DNA of 64,000 nucleotides from Larkinella arboricola (lineage in GTDB: Bacteria > Bacteroidota > Bacteroidia > Cytophagales > Spirosomataceae): assembly GCF_003259745.1 (NCBI RefSeq), contig NZ_QLMC01000001.1, positions 1,426,001-1,490,000 of the forward strand. The letters are read 5' to 3'. Every line of letters begins with the position of its first letter. Positions within the stretch are counted from its first letter, which is position 1. The notes under the pieces were generated by a model, which saw nothing but the letters and a program-made list of their open reading frames with translations, had not been told where the DNA came from and did not search any database. A program made the position numbers and the translations under genes. Positions 33,551-41,511 of the stretch are shown here, one piece after another.

Positions 33551-34333
33551 ATGGCGAAAATCAGTACACGTACCACTGCCGACCTGCTTACGCACATCGG
33601 TATCCTGCTGGGCCTGGTAGCCGTTCTGTTTTTAGGCTTTTTTTTTCTGTATCTGCCCTTTACAACCAGCCACGGTCAAACGATTACCGTACCGGAGCTG
33701 TTTCGGATGAACACGTCTGAACTGGAAGAGTTTCTGAACGACTACGATCTGCGGTATGAAGTCTCTGATTGTACGTACGTAGCCGGAGCCGAACCGCTGA
33801 CGGTGGTTGCGCAGTACCCCAAACCGGGTTTTAAAGTCAAGCAGGGCCGGAAAGTTTATCTGACCATCACAACCGAGAATCCGCCGATGATTCCGATGCC
33901 CAAGCTGGTGGATCAGACCTATGTGAGTGCCCAGTATGCGCTGGCGAGCAATGGGTTACAGATGGGTAAGCTGAAATACGTACCGGATCTGGCGCAGGGA
34001 ACGGTGCTGAAACAACTCTACGATGGCAAGGAAATTCTGCCGGGTACCCGGATTGCTAAAGGTTCCAAGATTGATATTGTAGTAGGTGACGGCCTGGGCA
34101 ATACTATGTTTGCCGTTCCCGACGTTGTAGGTAAACCCCGGGACGAGGCCGAAATGCTCATTCGGGGATCCAATTTGCAGGTCGGCACAATTCTTCCGGT
34201 GGATGATCCAGAGAAGGAAGTCGGTACCGTAGTCCGGCAGAACCCGGCTGCCCGGCCCGGCGCAACCATCCGGGTGGGTGATGTAATTGACTTGTGGGTG
34301 GTCGGCCCGGTCGAAAATGATGATTCTCAGTAA
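33551..34333 (+). CDS. PASTA domain-containing membrane protein
   Basis: 260 residues. One N-terminal membrane helix (about 16-41, LTHIGILLGLVAVLFLGFFFLYL) followed by three extracytoplasmic PASTA repeats: VPELFRMNTSELEEFLNDYDL, MPKLVDQTYVSAQYALASNGL and VPDVVGKPRDEAEMLIRGSNL. PASTA domains bind peptidoglycan fragments. No kinase domain is attached, the usual state in Bacteroidota. The next gene, a T9SS cargo, begins 3 bases after the stop. Confidence 0.92.
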   Translation: MAKISTRTTADLLTHIGILLGLVAVLFLGFFFLYLPFTTSHGQTITVPELFRMNTSELEEFLNDYDLRYEVSDCTYVAGAEPLTVVAQYPKPGFKVKQGRKVYLTITTENPPMIPMPKLVDQTYVSAQYALASNGLQMGKLKYVPDLAQGTVLKQLYDGKEILPGTRIAKGSKIDIVVGDGLGNTMFAVPDVVGKPRDEAEMLIRGSNLQVGTILPVDDPEKEVGTVVRQNPAARPGATIRVGDVIDLWVVGPVENDDSQ

Positions 34334-34336
34334 GGA

Positions 34337-36247
34337 ATGAAGCAACGTTTAGGAAGTTACAGGCCGGTTTACAGACCGCAGGTAGGTAGAAATAGCGGGC
34401 GACAGTTGGTTAAGCATGCATGCAACCACACGACTGTCTATAGCCTCCTGCTTCTTGCTTACCTGTTGGCAACAACGGCTTCGGCCCAGATTCGGATTGT
34501 GCCGATTGAATCGTTCCCGCAACCGGCGACGGCACCCAAATCGCCGACCGCCGGAGCCCGCATACAAGCCCTGCAACTCCCTTTTTTTGACGATTTTGCC
34601 ACGGCAACCACCCGACCCGATCCGACGTTGTGGCAGCCCAGCAGTGTGTATATCAACAATACGCTGCCCGTCAACCACCCATCCCGGAACGTAGCCACGT
34701 TCGACGGTCTGAAAGCGGATGGTTCACCCTACAATTTTACGAATTCCAATGCCTCCGGCCCGACCGATACGCTGACCAGCCAGCCCATCAACCTGGCCGG
34801 GCGCAGGGCTGCTGATGCCATCTTCCTGAGTTTCTACTGGCAGCGCAAAGGCCTGGGTGAGTTGCCCGATGCGGAGGATTCGCTGCGGCTCCAGTTCCGC
34901 AACAACACCGGTGCCTGGGAAACCGTCTGGATGCAGGCCGGCGATACGGCCAGTAACAATTTCACGCAATCGTTCGTTGCCGTCAATCAGGCCCGTTTTC
35001 TGCACGATGCGTTTCAGTTCCGGTTTCAGGCGTTTGGCCGGACCTCGGGCGCGTTCGATAGCTGGCACCTCGATTATATTTATCTGGACCGGGGGCGTTC
35101 TGTCACCAGCCTGTATATCAAAGACATTGCAACCCGCCAACCCGTATCGCCGTATCTCAGACGGTATACGGCCATGCCGCTGAAACAATACCTGCTGAAC
35201 CCAGCGGGCGAAACGGCCGATACCATCCGGACCGATATTGTTAATCTCTTCAATAACTTCAACTTCACAACTTTCCGGGCCGTAATCCGCGATCAGGTGA
35301 CGGGGAGGGTTTTGCAGCAATACCAGTCGCCGTCGGAAGGAATTGCCGCACTCAGTTCCCAAACCAGAATCCTGAAACCGCAACCCCTACCCGCCAGTTT
35401 TGCCGGACAGCGGGCTTTGCTGCAAACCCAGTTTGCCGTGCAGACCACCGACACCATTCCGGGCGTTAACCTCCGCCGGAACGATACAATTACGGCTGTA
35501 ACGGTATTGGATAACTATTATGCTTACGACGACGGGACCGCCGAAGCCGCCATTCAGAACACGCAGCGTCAGGGACGGGTTGCCATGCGTTTTATCCTGA
35601 ACAAAGCGGATGCCGTCTCCGGACTCCGGGTCTGCTTTGCGCCCGTGAAAACCAACCTGACCGGGCAGACGGCTGTATTTGGTATTTATGCCGATGACGA
35701 CGGTAAACCGGGCCGAACGCTGTATCAGAAGGCTACAACCATCCGGTACGCTAGTTCCCGCAACGGCTTTATCGACATTCCGTTTGACTACGGAGTTGCT
35801 GTAACGGATACCTTTTATGTGGGCTGGACGCAGGTGAACGAGGATTACATTACCGCCATTGGATTTGATAAAAACAGTCCCTTCGGCGGGCAGGTTTTCG
35901 AAGGGCAGGGCACATCCTGGGACGCGGTTAATCCGGGCGGTGTACCGATGATCCGGCCCATCATTGGCGGGGGCGGTACGGCTCCCGTTACGGGTGTGGA
36001 AGAAGAACCCGAAGCCCTCACCCGGCTGATGGTGTTTCCGAACCCGAACGCTGGCCTGTTGATCTGGCAGAACCCCGCTATTGAGCAAATTGAGCTGGTT
36101 GATCTGAACGGGCGGAGTGTACTGAATGTTAGCTTAACGGAAGGGCAGCGGCAGCTGGATGTTAGTCAGCTGGCCAACGGATTTTATATTGTTCGGTTGT
36201 CGGATGGTAAAAAGACCGTGGTGCAGAAATTAATTATCCGAAAGTAA
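34337..36247 (+). CDS. Secreted protein with type IX secretion sorting domain
   Basis: 636 residues. A signal peptide (about 31-51, ending TASAQ) follows a long basic N-region; the only start codon is ATG 34337, 3 bases after the PASTA gene. The middle (about 60-550) is beta-rich with LPFFDDFAT and DSWHLDYIYLDRG, seen in large surface adhesin-like proteins; no catalytic motif. The C-terminal 75 residues are a type A T9SS sorting domain (LMVFPNPNAGLLIW ... QLANGFYIVRLSDGKKTVVQKLIIRK). It should be exported to the cell surface or medium. Confidence 0.9.
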   Translation: MKQRLGSYRPVYRPQVGRNSGRQLVKHACNHTTVYSLLLLAYLLATTASAQIRIVPIESFPQPATAPKSPTAGARIQALQLPFFDDFATATTRPDPTLWQPSSVYINNTLPVNHPSRNVATFDGLKADGSPYNFTNSNASGPTDTLTSQPINLAGRRAADAIFLSFYWQRKGLGELPDAEDSLRLQFRNNTGAWETVWMQAGDTASNNFTQSFVAVNQARFLHDAFQFRFQAFGRTSGAFDSWHLDYIYLDRGRSVTSLYIKDIATRQPVSPYLRRYTAMPLKQYLLNPAGETADTIRTDIVNLFNNFNFTTFRAVIRDQVTGRVLQQYQSPSEGIAALSSQTRILKPQPLPASFAGQRALLQTQFAVQTTDTIPGVNLRRNDTITAVTVLDNYYAYDDGTAEAAIQNTQRQGRVAMRFILNKADAVSGLRVCFAPVKTNLTGQTAVFGIYADDDGKPGRTLYQKATTIRYASSRNGFIDIPFDYGVAVTDTFYVGWTQVNEDYITAIGFDKNSPFGGQVFEGQGTSWDAVNPGGVPMIRPIIGGGGTAPVTGVEEEPEALTRLMVFPNPNAGLLIWQNPAIEQIELVDLNGRSVLNVSLTEGQRQLDVSQLANGFYIVRLSDGKKTVVQKLIIRK

Positions 36248-36249
36248 CC

Positions 36250-36257
36250 TACTTTTG
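36250..36257 (+). promoter_or_regulatory. Predicted -7 box for the rhodanese gene
   Basis: TACTTTTG is a full match to TAnnTTTG, 33 bases before the start codon of the rhodanese-like gene and just after the preceding stop. No TTG was found at the -33 spacing. Confidence 0.4.
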
Positions 36258-36289
36258 CCGTTCCAAGGAATGACAAAACCAAAACAGCC

Positions 36290-36598
36290 ATGGACATTAC
36301 CGTACAGGAACTCAAGGAACGATTAGACAAAGGCGAAAAAATCAACCTGATCGACGTTCGTGAAGAGAACGAATATCAGGAAGATAATTTAGGCGGAGAA
36401 CTCTATCCGCTCGGCAGTCTGCCCAGCCAGATCGATGAACTGGAAGACCGCAAAGACGAAGAAATTATTATTCACTGCCGGTCGGGTGCGCGCAGTGCCC
36501 GGGCGCAACAGTTTCTGGAACAAAACGGCTTTTCAAACGTCCGAAACCTAACCGGCGGCATTCTGGCGTACCGCGAGAACGAACGGAAAGCGGGGTGA
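36290..36598 (+). CDS. Single-domain rhodanese-like protein
   Basis: 102 residues, one rhodanese fold. Visible: NLIDVREENEYQE, and the active-site loop IIIHCRSGARSARAQ with Cys63, followed by GFSNVRNLTGGILAY. Such stand-alone cytoplasmic rhodaneses transfer persulfide sulfur. The active-site cysteine and CRSGxRS loop are intact. A strong hairpin lies downstream. Confidence 0.94.
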   Translation: MDITVQELKERLDKGEKINLIDVREENEYQEDNLGGELYPLGSLPSQIDELEDRKDEEIIIHCRSGARSARAQQFLEQNGFSNVRNLTGGILAYRENERKAG

Positions 36599-36631
36599 TT
36601 TGTTGATCATATTCAGTACAAAACAAAGCAG

Positions 36632-36666
36632 CAAACGGGCGGATCGTTCTTCAATCCGCCCGTTTG
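36632..36666. terminator. Hairpin terminator after the rhodanese gene
   Basis: Perfect 13-base stem CAAACGGGCGGAT / ATCCGCCCGTTTG (36632-36644 and 36654-36666) with a 9-base loop. Its right arm ends two bases before the -33 box of the toxin-antitoxin promoter. The T-tract is short. Confidence 0.75.
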
Positions 36667-36667
36667 A

Positions 36668-36699
36668 TTTGATGACGGCAACTGAATTTTGTATCTTTG
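36668..36699 (+). promoter_or_regulatory. Promoter of the toxin-antitoxin operon
   Basis: TTTG at 36668-36671, 20 bases, then TATCTTTG at 36692-36699: both boxes of the Bacteroidota promoter with near-ideal spacing, 22 bases before the antitoxin start. Confidence 0.75.
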
Positions 36700-36721
36700 G
36701 TTAAAAGGTCGCAATCGCCCT

Positions 36722-36922
36722 ATGGAAACTATAGAGATAGAACTTACCAATCAGAAGGCACTTAAACTCTTGCAGGATATGGAGGAGTTAAATCTGATTA
36801 AACTGGTAAAAAGAAAACAAAAATTGTCTTCGCTGCGAGGGAAAATAAAAACTCCAATGCAGGAAAACGAAATACATACTCAGTTAGACACGCTTCGCGA
36901 CGAGTGGCAACGGAATATTTAA
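36722..36922 (+). CDS. Putative antitoxin of a VapBC-like pair
   Basis: 66 residues from ATG 36722. The sequence opens METIEIELTNQKALKLLQDMEELNLIKLV and then turns basic (KRKQKLSSLRGKI), a pattern of small Bacteroidota antitoxin-like proteins encoded before PIN toxins. Its last 19 bases overlap the toxin gene. It has no classical AbrB or RHH motif that I can identify, so the label rests on size, order and overlap with the PIN gene. Confidence 0.75.
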   Translation: METIEIELTNQKALKLLQDMEELNLIKLVKRKQKLSSLRGKIKTPMQENEIHTQLDTLRDEWQRNI

Positions 36923-37311
36923 TTGATACCAGCGCCGTAATCAAATACCTGAACGGGACATTTCCGGAGGATGGACTTCTATTTATTGATGGCATCATAG
37001 ATCAGCAAAGTGCCATCTCGTTTATTTCAGAAATCGAACTTCAAGTCTGGACGCCACCCAATCCGGAGGACACCGCCATTTATCAAACGTTTGTTTCAAA
37101 TTCAAAGGTTATTGGCACATCATCCACCATCATCAGTGAAACTATACGGATTCGGAAAGAATTCAGGGTAAAACTACCCGATGCGCTCATTGCTGCTACT
37201 GCTCTTGCAAATGGCTGGGTATTAGTAGCTGATAATGATAAAGATTTTAAGAAAATATCCGGCTTAGATTACATCAATCCAAGACAGATTACTCCTCAAT
37301 CAGCTTCCTGA
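36904..37311 (+). CDS. PIN-domain toxin (VapC-like)
   Basis: 135 residues from GTG 36904. PIN-domain acidic residues are in place: D8 in YLIDTSAVIKYL, E43 in ISEIEL, D93 in LPDALIAATAL, and D110/D112 in VADNDKDF. These coordinate Mg2+/Mn2+ for RNA cleavage. The start overlaps the antitoxin by 19 bases. The gene's last 23 bases overlap the 3' end of miaA on the other strand, which is unusual and fits a later insertion of the pair beside miaA. Confidence 0.88.
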   Translation: MATEYLIDTSAVIKYLNGTFPEDGLLFIDGIIDQQSAISFISEIELQVWTPPNPEDTAIYQTFVSNSKVIGTSSTIISETIRIRKEFRVKLPDALIAATALANGWVLVADNDKDFKKISGLDYINPRQITPQSAS

Positions 37312-38191
37312 TTCCTTCAAAATCTTCTGCGCCAAACCAGTGATACTCCCCCTGATGCCGGAACCAGGTCAACTGGCGTTTGGCGTAGCGCCGGGAGTTG
37401 CGCTTGAGTAAGCGAACCATTTCTTCATAATCGTACGCACCATCCAGATAATCAAAAACTTCTTTGTAGCCAACGGTTTGCAAAGCTGTGAGCTGCCGAT
37501 GGGGCAGAAGCGAGCGGGCTTCTTCCACCAGGCCGTTGGCCAGCATTTCGTCCATCCGGCGGTCGATGCGGTCGTAGAGTTCGTCGCGGGGCCGGTCCAG
37601 GGCGATGAACAGCGTTTGAAACGGTCGGGCCGCCGGACCGGTAGACTCCTGTTTTCGGAACGAAGAAAACGGTTTGCCAGAGCTTAAGATCACTTCCAGC
37701 GCCCGGATGACGCGCTGCGTATTTTGCAGATCGGCGGTTTGGGCATACACCGGATCAAGCTGGCGGAGCTGGTGCTGCAACGGTTCCAGTCCTTCGGTTT
37801 CGAGCCGGTTCATCAGCTCCGTTCGGAGGACCGGGTCGGCCTGTGGCACATCGTCGAGGCCGAAGCAAACGGCGTTGATGTACAGACCCGTTCCGCCCGA
37901 GAGAATGACCTGATCCTTTTCCTGAAACAACGCATCCAGCACGGCAAGGGCTTCCCGCTCATACTGCCCGGCGCTGACGGGTTCCAGCACGCTGTGCGAA
38001 TGGACGAAGTGATGCCGAACGCCCTGCATTTCTTCCGGCGTTGGTTTGGCCGTACCAATGTTGAGTTCGCGGTACAATTGCCGTGAATCGGCAGAAACAA
38101 CGTCGGTTTGCAGGTCTTTAGCCAGCCGAACGCAAAGACTGGTTTTTCCAACCGCCGTCGGACCGGCCACCACAATCAGTAATTTATTCAT
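37289..38191 (-). CDS. miaA: tRNA dimethylallyltransferase
   Basis: 300 residues from ATG 38191 (the open frame continues upstream but MNKLLIVVAGPTAVGKTSL is the family start). Adds a dimethylallyl group to A37 of tRNAs reading UNN codons. Motifs: P-loop GPTAVGKTS at 10-18, VSADSRQLYRELNIGTAKP, and the C-terminal SLLPHRQLTALQTVGYKEVFDYLDG with KRNSRRYAKRQLTWFR. The end overlaps the PIN toxin gene. Confidence 0.96.
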   Translation of the reverse strand: MNKLLIVVAGPTAVGKTSLCVRLAKDLQTDVVSADSRQLYRELNIGTAKPTPEEMQGVRHHFVHSHSVLEPVSAGQYEREALAVLDALFQEKDQVILSGGTGLYINAVCFGLDDVPQADPVLRTELMNRLETEGLEPLQHQLRQLDPVYAQTADLQNTQRVIRALEVILSSGKPFSSFRKQESTGPAARPFQTLFIALDRPRDELYDRIDRRMDEMLANGLVEEARSLLPHRQLTALQTVGYKEVFDYLDGAYDYEEMVRLLKRNSRRYAKRQLTWFRHQGEYHWFGAEDFEGIRKLIEE

Positions 38192-38248
38192 CAACAATAC
38201 GAAACCAAACCCGTTTTTACGCGTCTTATCATAAGGAGCGGTTCGTTT

Positions 38249-38278
38249 TTGGTTGAACTGCAAAAGTCAGTACCTTTC
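38249..38278 (+). promoter_or_regulatory. Promoter of the DUF4230 gene
   Basis: TTG at 38249-38251, 19 bases, then TACCTTTC at 38271-38278 (one base off TAnnTTTG), 19 bases before the start codon. It lies just upstream of the divergent miaA start. Confidence 0.6.
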
Positions 38279-38297
38279 GTTAACTATCCAACTCGCT

Positions 38298-38981
38298 ATG
38301 GAGTCATCGAATACGTTGTTAGTGCTGGTTACGCTGCTGTTGGGTGGGTTTAGCGGCATTGTAGTAGCAAACTGGTGGCGCAGAAAAAAAGAAAATCCAA
38401 CAACGGTAATCCGCCAGGAATCAACGGTCTTGCTGGATCGGATTGAGAAAGTGTTTAAAGTGGTGATGGCGGAAGGGTATTTTACCGAAATTTTGAGTTA
38501 TCAGGACGAGAAAAAGTATTTGTATTTCATAACTGACCCCAAAAAAGCGTTAATTATTGCGAAGGCAAAGGTGCTGGTCGGGTTTGATTTTGCCAAAATT
38601 CGCTTTCGACAGCCGGAGGGGGACGAAAAAAAGCTGGTTATTGAGTCATTTCCGGAACCGCAGGTCCTGTCCATCGATACCGATTACAAGTTTTACGACA
38701 TCGATCCGGGCTATCTGAACCATTTTCGCAGCGAGGATTATACGCGGCTGCTCGACGAGTCGAAACAGACGATGCTCGACCGGGCGATGGAAAGCGATTT
38801 GCCCCGGATTGCCAGCAATCAGATTCAGTTTATGATGTTCCAGCTAGCCGATTCGATGGGCTGGAATCTCGAACTGCCGGAAGCTGAACAGCGTAAATTA
38901 GCGGAACTGAATCGGCAATATGACCAGTTGAAAGCTGAACCCAAGGCCCTGCCGGGGGATGCACTAAAGAACGAAACCTAG
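38298..38981 (+). CDS. DUF4230 domain-containing protein
   Basis: 227 residues from ATG 38298. One N-terminal membrane helix (TLLVLVTLLLGGFSGIVVANWW), then the DUF4230 domain: LLDRIEKVFKVVMAEGYFTEI, KKALIIAKAKVLVGFDFAKI and DPGYLNHFRSEDYTRLLDESKQ. Exported and anchored on the outside of the inner membrane. Family function unknown. Three bases separate it from the M1 peptidase gene, so they are cotranscribed. Confidence 0.9.
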   Translation: MESSNTLLVLVTLLLGGFSGIVVANWWRRKKENPTTVIRQESTVLLDRIEKVFKVVMAEGYFTEILSYQDEKKYLYFITDPKKALIIAKAKVLVGFDFAKIRFRQPEGDEKKLVIESFPEPQVLSIDTDYKFYDIDPGYLNHFRSEDYTRLLDESKQTMLDRAMESDLPRIASNQIQFMMFQLADSMGWNLELPEAEQRKLAELNRQYDQLKAEPKALPGDALKNET

Positions 38982-38984
38982 CGT

Positions 38985-41000
38985 ATGAGAACACATTTTA
39001 CGAAGCTTTGGAAGGGCGCAACCGTGTGGAGCTGGGTCCTTTTTTTAGGCATCCTGACCACCTACGCCCAGCAGCCTGATGAAGGCGTCGCATCCTGCCA
39101 GCACACCCGTCTGAATTATTTCGGTTCACTGGCAAAAAACCGGGCGGCCCGCATCAAATACCCCGGCGATGCCACCATCGACATCAAGTATTACAAGCTC
39201 GATCTGAACATTACCTACACGCCCAATTACCTGCGCGGGGCCGTGACGGTTGGTCTGCAAAGCGTCAACGACAACCTGAATCAGTTTTACCTGGACCTGT
39301 CCGACGCCATGACGGTGGATTCGGTGAAAGTTGGCGCCCAAAAGCTGGCCTTTTCGCAGCAGGACAACCAGCTGCGCATTACCCCAACCCAACCGCTTCG
39401 GCAGCGGCAAAACCTGTTTGTTACCGTCTATTATCAGGGCGTGCCGGGCGCAACGGGTTTAGGGAGTTTTGCGTTTGACCTGCACGGTGCGCAAAATCAG
39501 CCGGTGATCTGGAGCCTGAGCGAACCCTACGGTGCCCGTGACTGGTTTCCTTGTAAAGATACACCCGCCGATAAAGCCGATTCGTCGGATGTGTGGATTA
39601 CCGCGCCAAAGCAGTTTGTTTCTGTCTCGAACGGTATTCTGGAACAAACCATCGACAATGCCGACGACACCCGCACGTACCGCTGGCGAAGCCGCTATCC
39701 CATCGCCAATTACCTGATTTCACTGGCAATGGCCAATTATGTACTCTACGAACAAACCTACCGTTCGGCTTCCGGTGCTACAATGCCAGTGACGCATTAT
39801 ATCTATCCGGAAGCGCTGACCGACAATCTGCGCCGGACGCTCGACCAGACCACGTCGATGCTGGACGTTTTTTCAGACTACTTTGGGCCGTATCCATTCC
39901 TGAAAGAAAAATACGGTCACGCGCAATTTGGATGGGGTGGAGGCATGGAACACCAGACGATTAGTTCGATGGGCGCGTTCAACACCGACATTATTGCCCA
40001 CGAACTGGCGCACCAGTGGTTTGGAGATAAGATCACCTGCGAAACCTGGGAGCACATCTGGCTCAACGAAGGCTTTGCGACCTATGCAGAAGTGCTTTAC
40101 CGGGAAGCAACCGGCGGAACGGCGGCCCTGAACGCTTACATCAACACCTACATGCTCCTGGCACGCCGGGCGCGGGGCAGCCTGTTTGTGCAGGATTTAA
40201 CCGATGTAGATAATATTTTCGAGTCCAACCGGACGTATTACAAGGGGGCGATGGTGCTGCACATGCTGCGGGGCGTGGTGGGCGATCAGAAATTCAAGGA
40301 AATTCTTCAGAAATACGCGGCTTCGGAGTTTGCGTACAGTACAGCCACCACCGAGGACTTTGCCGCCATCGCATCGCAGGTATACGGACAGTCGCTGGAT
40401 TATTTTTTCAAGCAGTGGATTTACGGCGAGAATTACCCAACCTACCGGGTTCGGTGGAGCAGCGGGGCCGTAGCGGGGCAAACCGACCAATACCGGGTGG
40501 CGCTGCGGCTGGAACAAAGTACCAATACCGCCAACCCGGCTTTCTTTACCATGCCGGTGCAGGTCAAGGTGCTGACCCCGGCGGGCGATACGCTGATAAC
40601 GGTAATGAACAATAGCGCCAGCCAGACGTTTGAACTGATTGTAAAAGGACAACCGACGGAGGTGCAGATTGATCCAAACAACTGGATTCTGAAGCAGGTG
40701 GAGGTAACGGAGGTAATTACGGCAGTAAACGAACCGGTTTCTGCTACGCAACTGACGGTTTTGCCCAATCCCGTCCGCGAACGGCTAACGGCGCAGCTCG
40801 ATGTAGCCCAACCGTTTACCGGCCGGGTGACCTTGACAAATTTGGCGGGGCAGGAAGTAGTTACGGTATCCGACCGGCTTTTTACGTCCGGACGGCACAC
40901 TATAACCTGGCCGGTGTTGCACCTTCCCGCTGGGCGGTATTACCTGACAATCAACACCGGAGAACGGCGGCTAACCAAAGCCGTCCTGATTACTAAATAA
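38985..41000 (+). CDS. Secreted M1 family metallopeptidase with T9SS sorting domain
   Basis: 671 residues. Signal peptide (about 10-29, ending TYAQ). The N-terminal beta domain (about 60-250) is followed by a zinc peptidase core: exopeptidase loop GWGGGMEHQTISSMG, then H339-E340-x-x-H343 (IIAHELAHQWFG) and the third zinc ligand E362 in WLNEGFATYAE. The C-terminal 75 residues (LTVLPNPVRERLTAQL ... GRYYLTINTGERRLTKAVLITK) are a T9SS type A sorting domain, so the aminopeptidase should act at the surface or outside the cell. Confidence 0.95.
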   Translation: MRTHFTKLWKGATVWSWVLFLGILTTYAQQPDEGVASCQHTRLNYFGSLAKNRAARIKYPGDATIDIKYYKLDLNITYTPNYLRGAVTVGLQSVNDNLNQFYLDLSDAMTVDSVKVGAQKLAFSQQDNQLRITPTQPLRQRQNLFVTVYYQGVPGATGLGSFAFDLHGAQNQPVIWSLSEPYGARDWFPCKDTPADKADSSDVWITAPKQFVSVSNGILEQTIDNADDTRTYRWRSRYPIANYLISLAMANYVLYEQTYRSASGATMPVTHYIYPEALTDNLRRTLDQTTSMLDVFSDYFGPYPFLKEKYGHAQFGWGGGMEHQTISSMGAFNTDIIAHELAHQWFGDKITCETWEHIWLNEGFATYAEVLYREATGGTAALNAYINTYMLLARRARGSLFVQDLTDVDNIFESNRTYYKGAMVLHMLRGVVGDQKFKEILQKYAASEFAYSTATTEDFAAIASQVYGQSLDYFFKQWIYGENYPTYRVRWSSGAVAGQTDQYRVALRLEQSTNTANPAFFTMPVQVKVLTPAGDTLITVMNNSASQTFELIVKGQPTEVQIDPNNWILKQVEVTEVITAVNEPVSATQLTVLPNPVRERLTAQLDVAQPFTGRVTLTNLAGQEVVTVSDRLFTSGRHTITWPVLHLPAGRYYLTINTGERRLTKAVLITK

Positions 41001-41008
41001 AACCAACC

Positions 41009-41455
41009 ATGATGAAACGATTGCTTTTAATGGCCTCTTTGTTGTTGACCGGCAGCACCCTTTTCGCCCAGAATCAACCCCAGTCGCTCGGGATTGCGGG
41101 TCATAATCACCTGGCGTTACAGGTTAAGGACATTCAGACGAGTGCTAAGTTTTACCGCGAAATTCTGGGTCTGAAACCCATTCCGGTACCGGATAATCTA
41201 AAGGCAATTCGGTCGTGGTTTGATATTGGGAACGGGCAGCAGATTCACTTGCTGGCGGGCCGGACGGCCTCTTTTGTACACGACAAAGACGGGAGCCATT
41301 TTGCGCTGTTTGTCGATGATATTGCTAAATCTGAACAGTTTCTGACCCAGCACAATATCAAATTCCACAAACAGGTCCGCTTCGACGGCGTGGTGCAGAT
41401 TTATTTTCCCGATCCGGACGGTTATCTGTTCGAACTGAACGAAAAGAAGAAGTAA
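41009..41455 (+). CDS. Exported VOC family protein
   Basis: 148 residues with an N-terminal signal peptide (MMKRLLLMASLLLTGSTLFAQ), so a periplasmic member of the VOC fold. The domain shows GHNHLALQVKDIQTSAKFYREILGL, IHLLAGRTASF, SHFALFVDDI and IYFPDPDGYLFELNEKK, with His and Glu ligands at the usual edges. Eight bases after the M1 peptidase. Most VOC enzymes are cytoplasmic; an exported form is notable. Substrate not predictable. Confidence 0.88.
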   Translation: MMKRLLLMASLLLTGSTLFAQNQPQSLGIAGHNHLALQVKDIQTSAKFYREILGLKPIPVPDNLKAIRSWFDIGNGQQIHLLAGRTASFVHDKDGSHFALFVDDIAKSEQFLTQHNIKFHKQVRFDGVVQIYFPDPDGYLFELNEKKK

Positions 41456-41511
41456 GAAATTAGTTTGATGATTCCGGCGACCGGATTAGCCGCCGGAATC
41501 ATCAAAACCAG

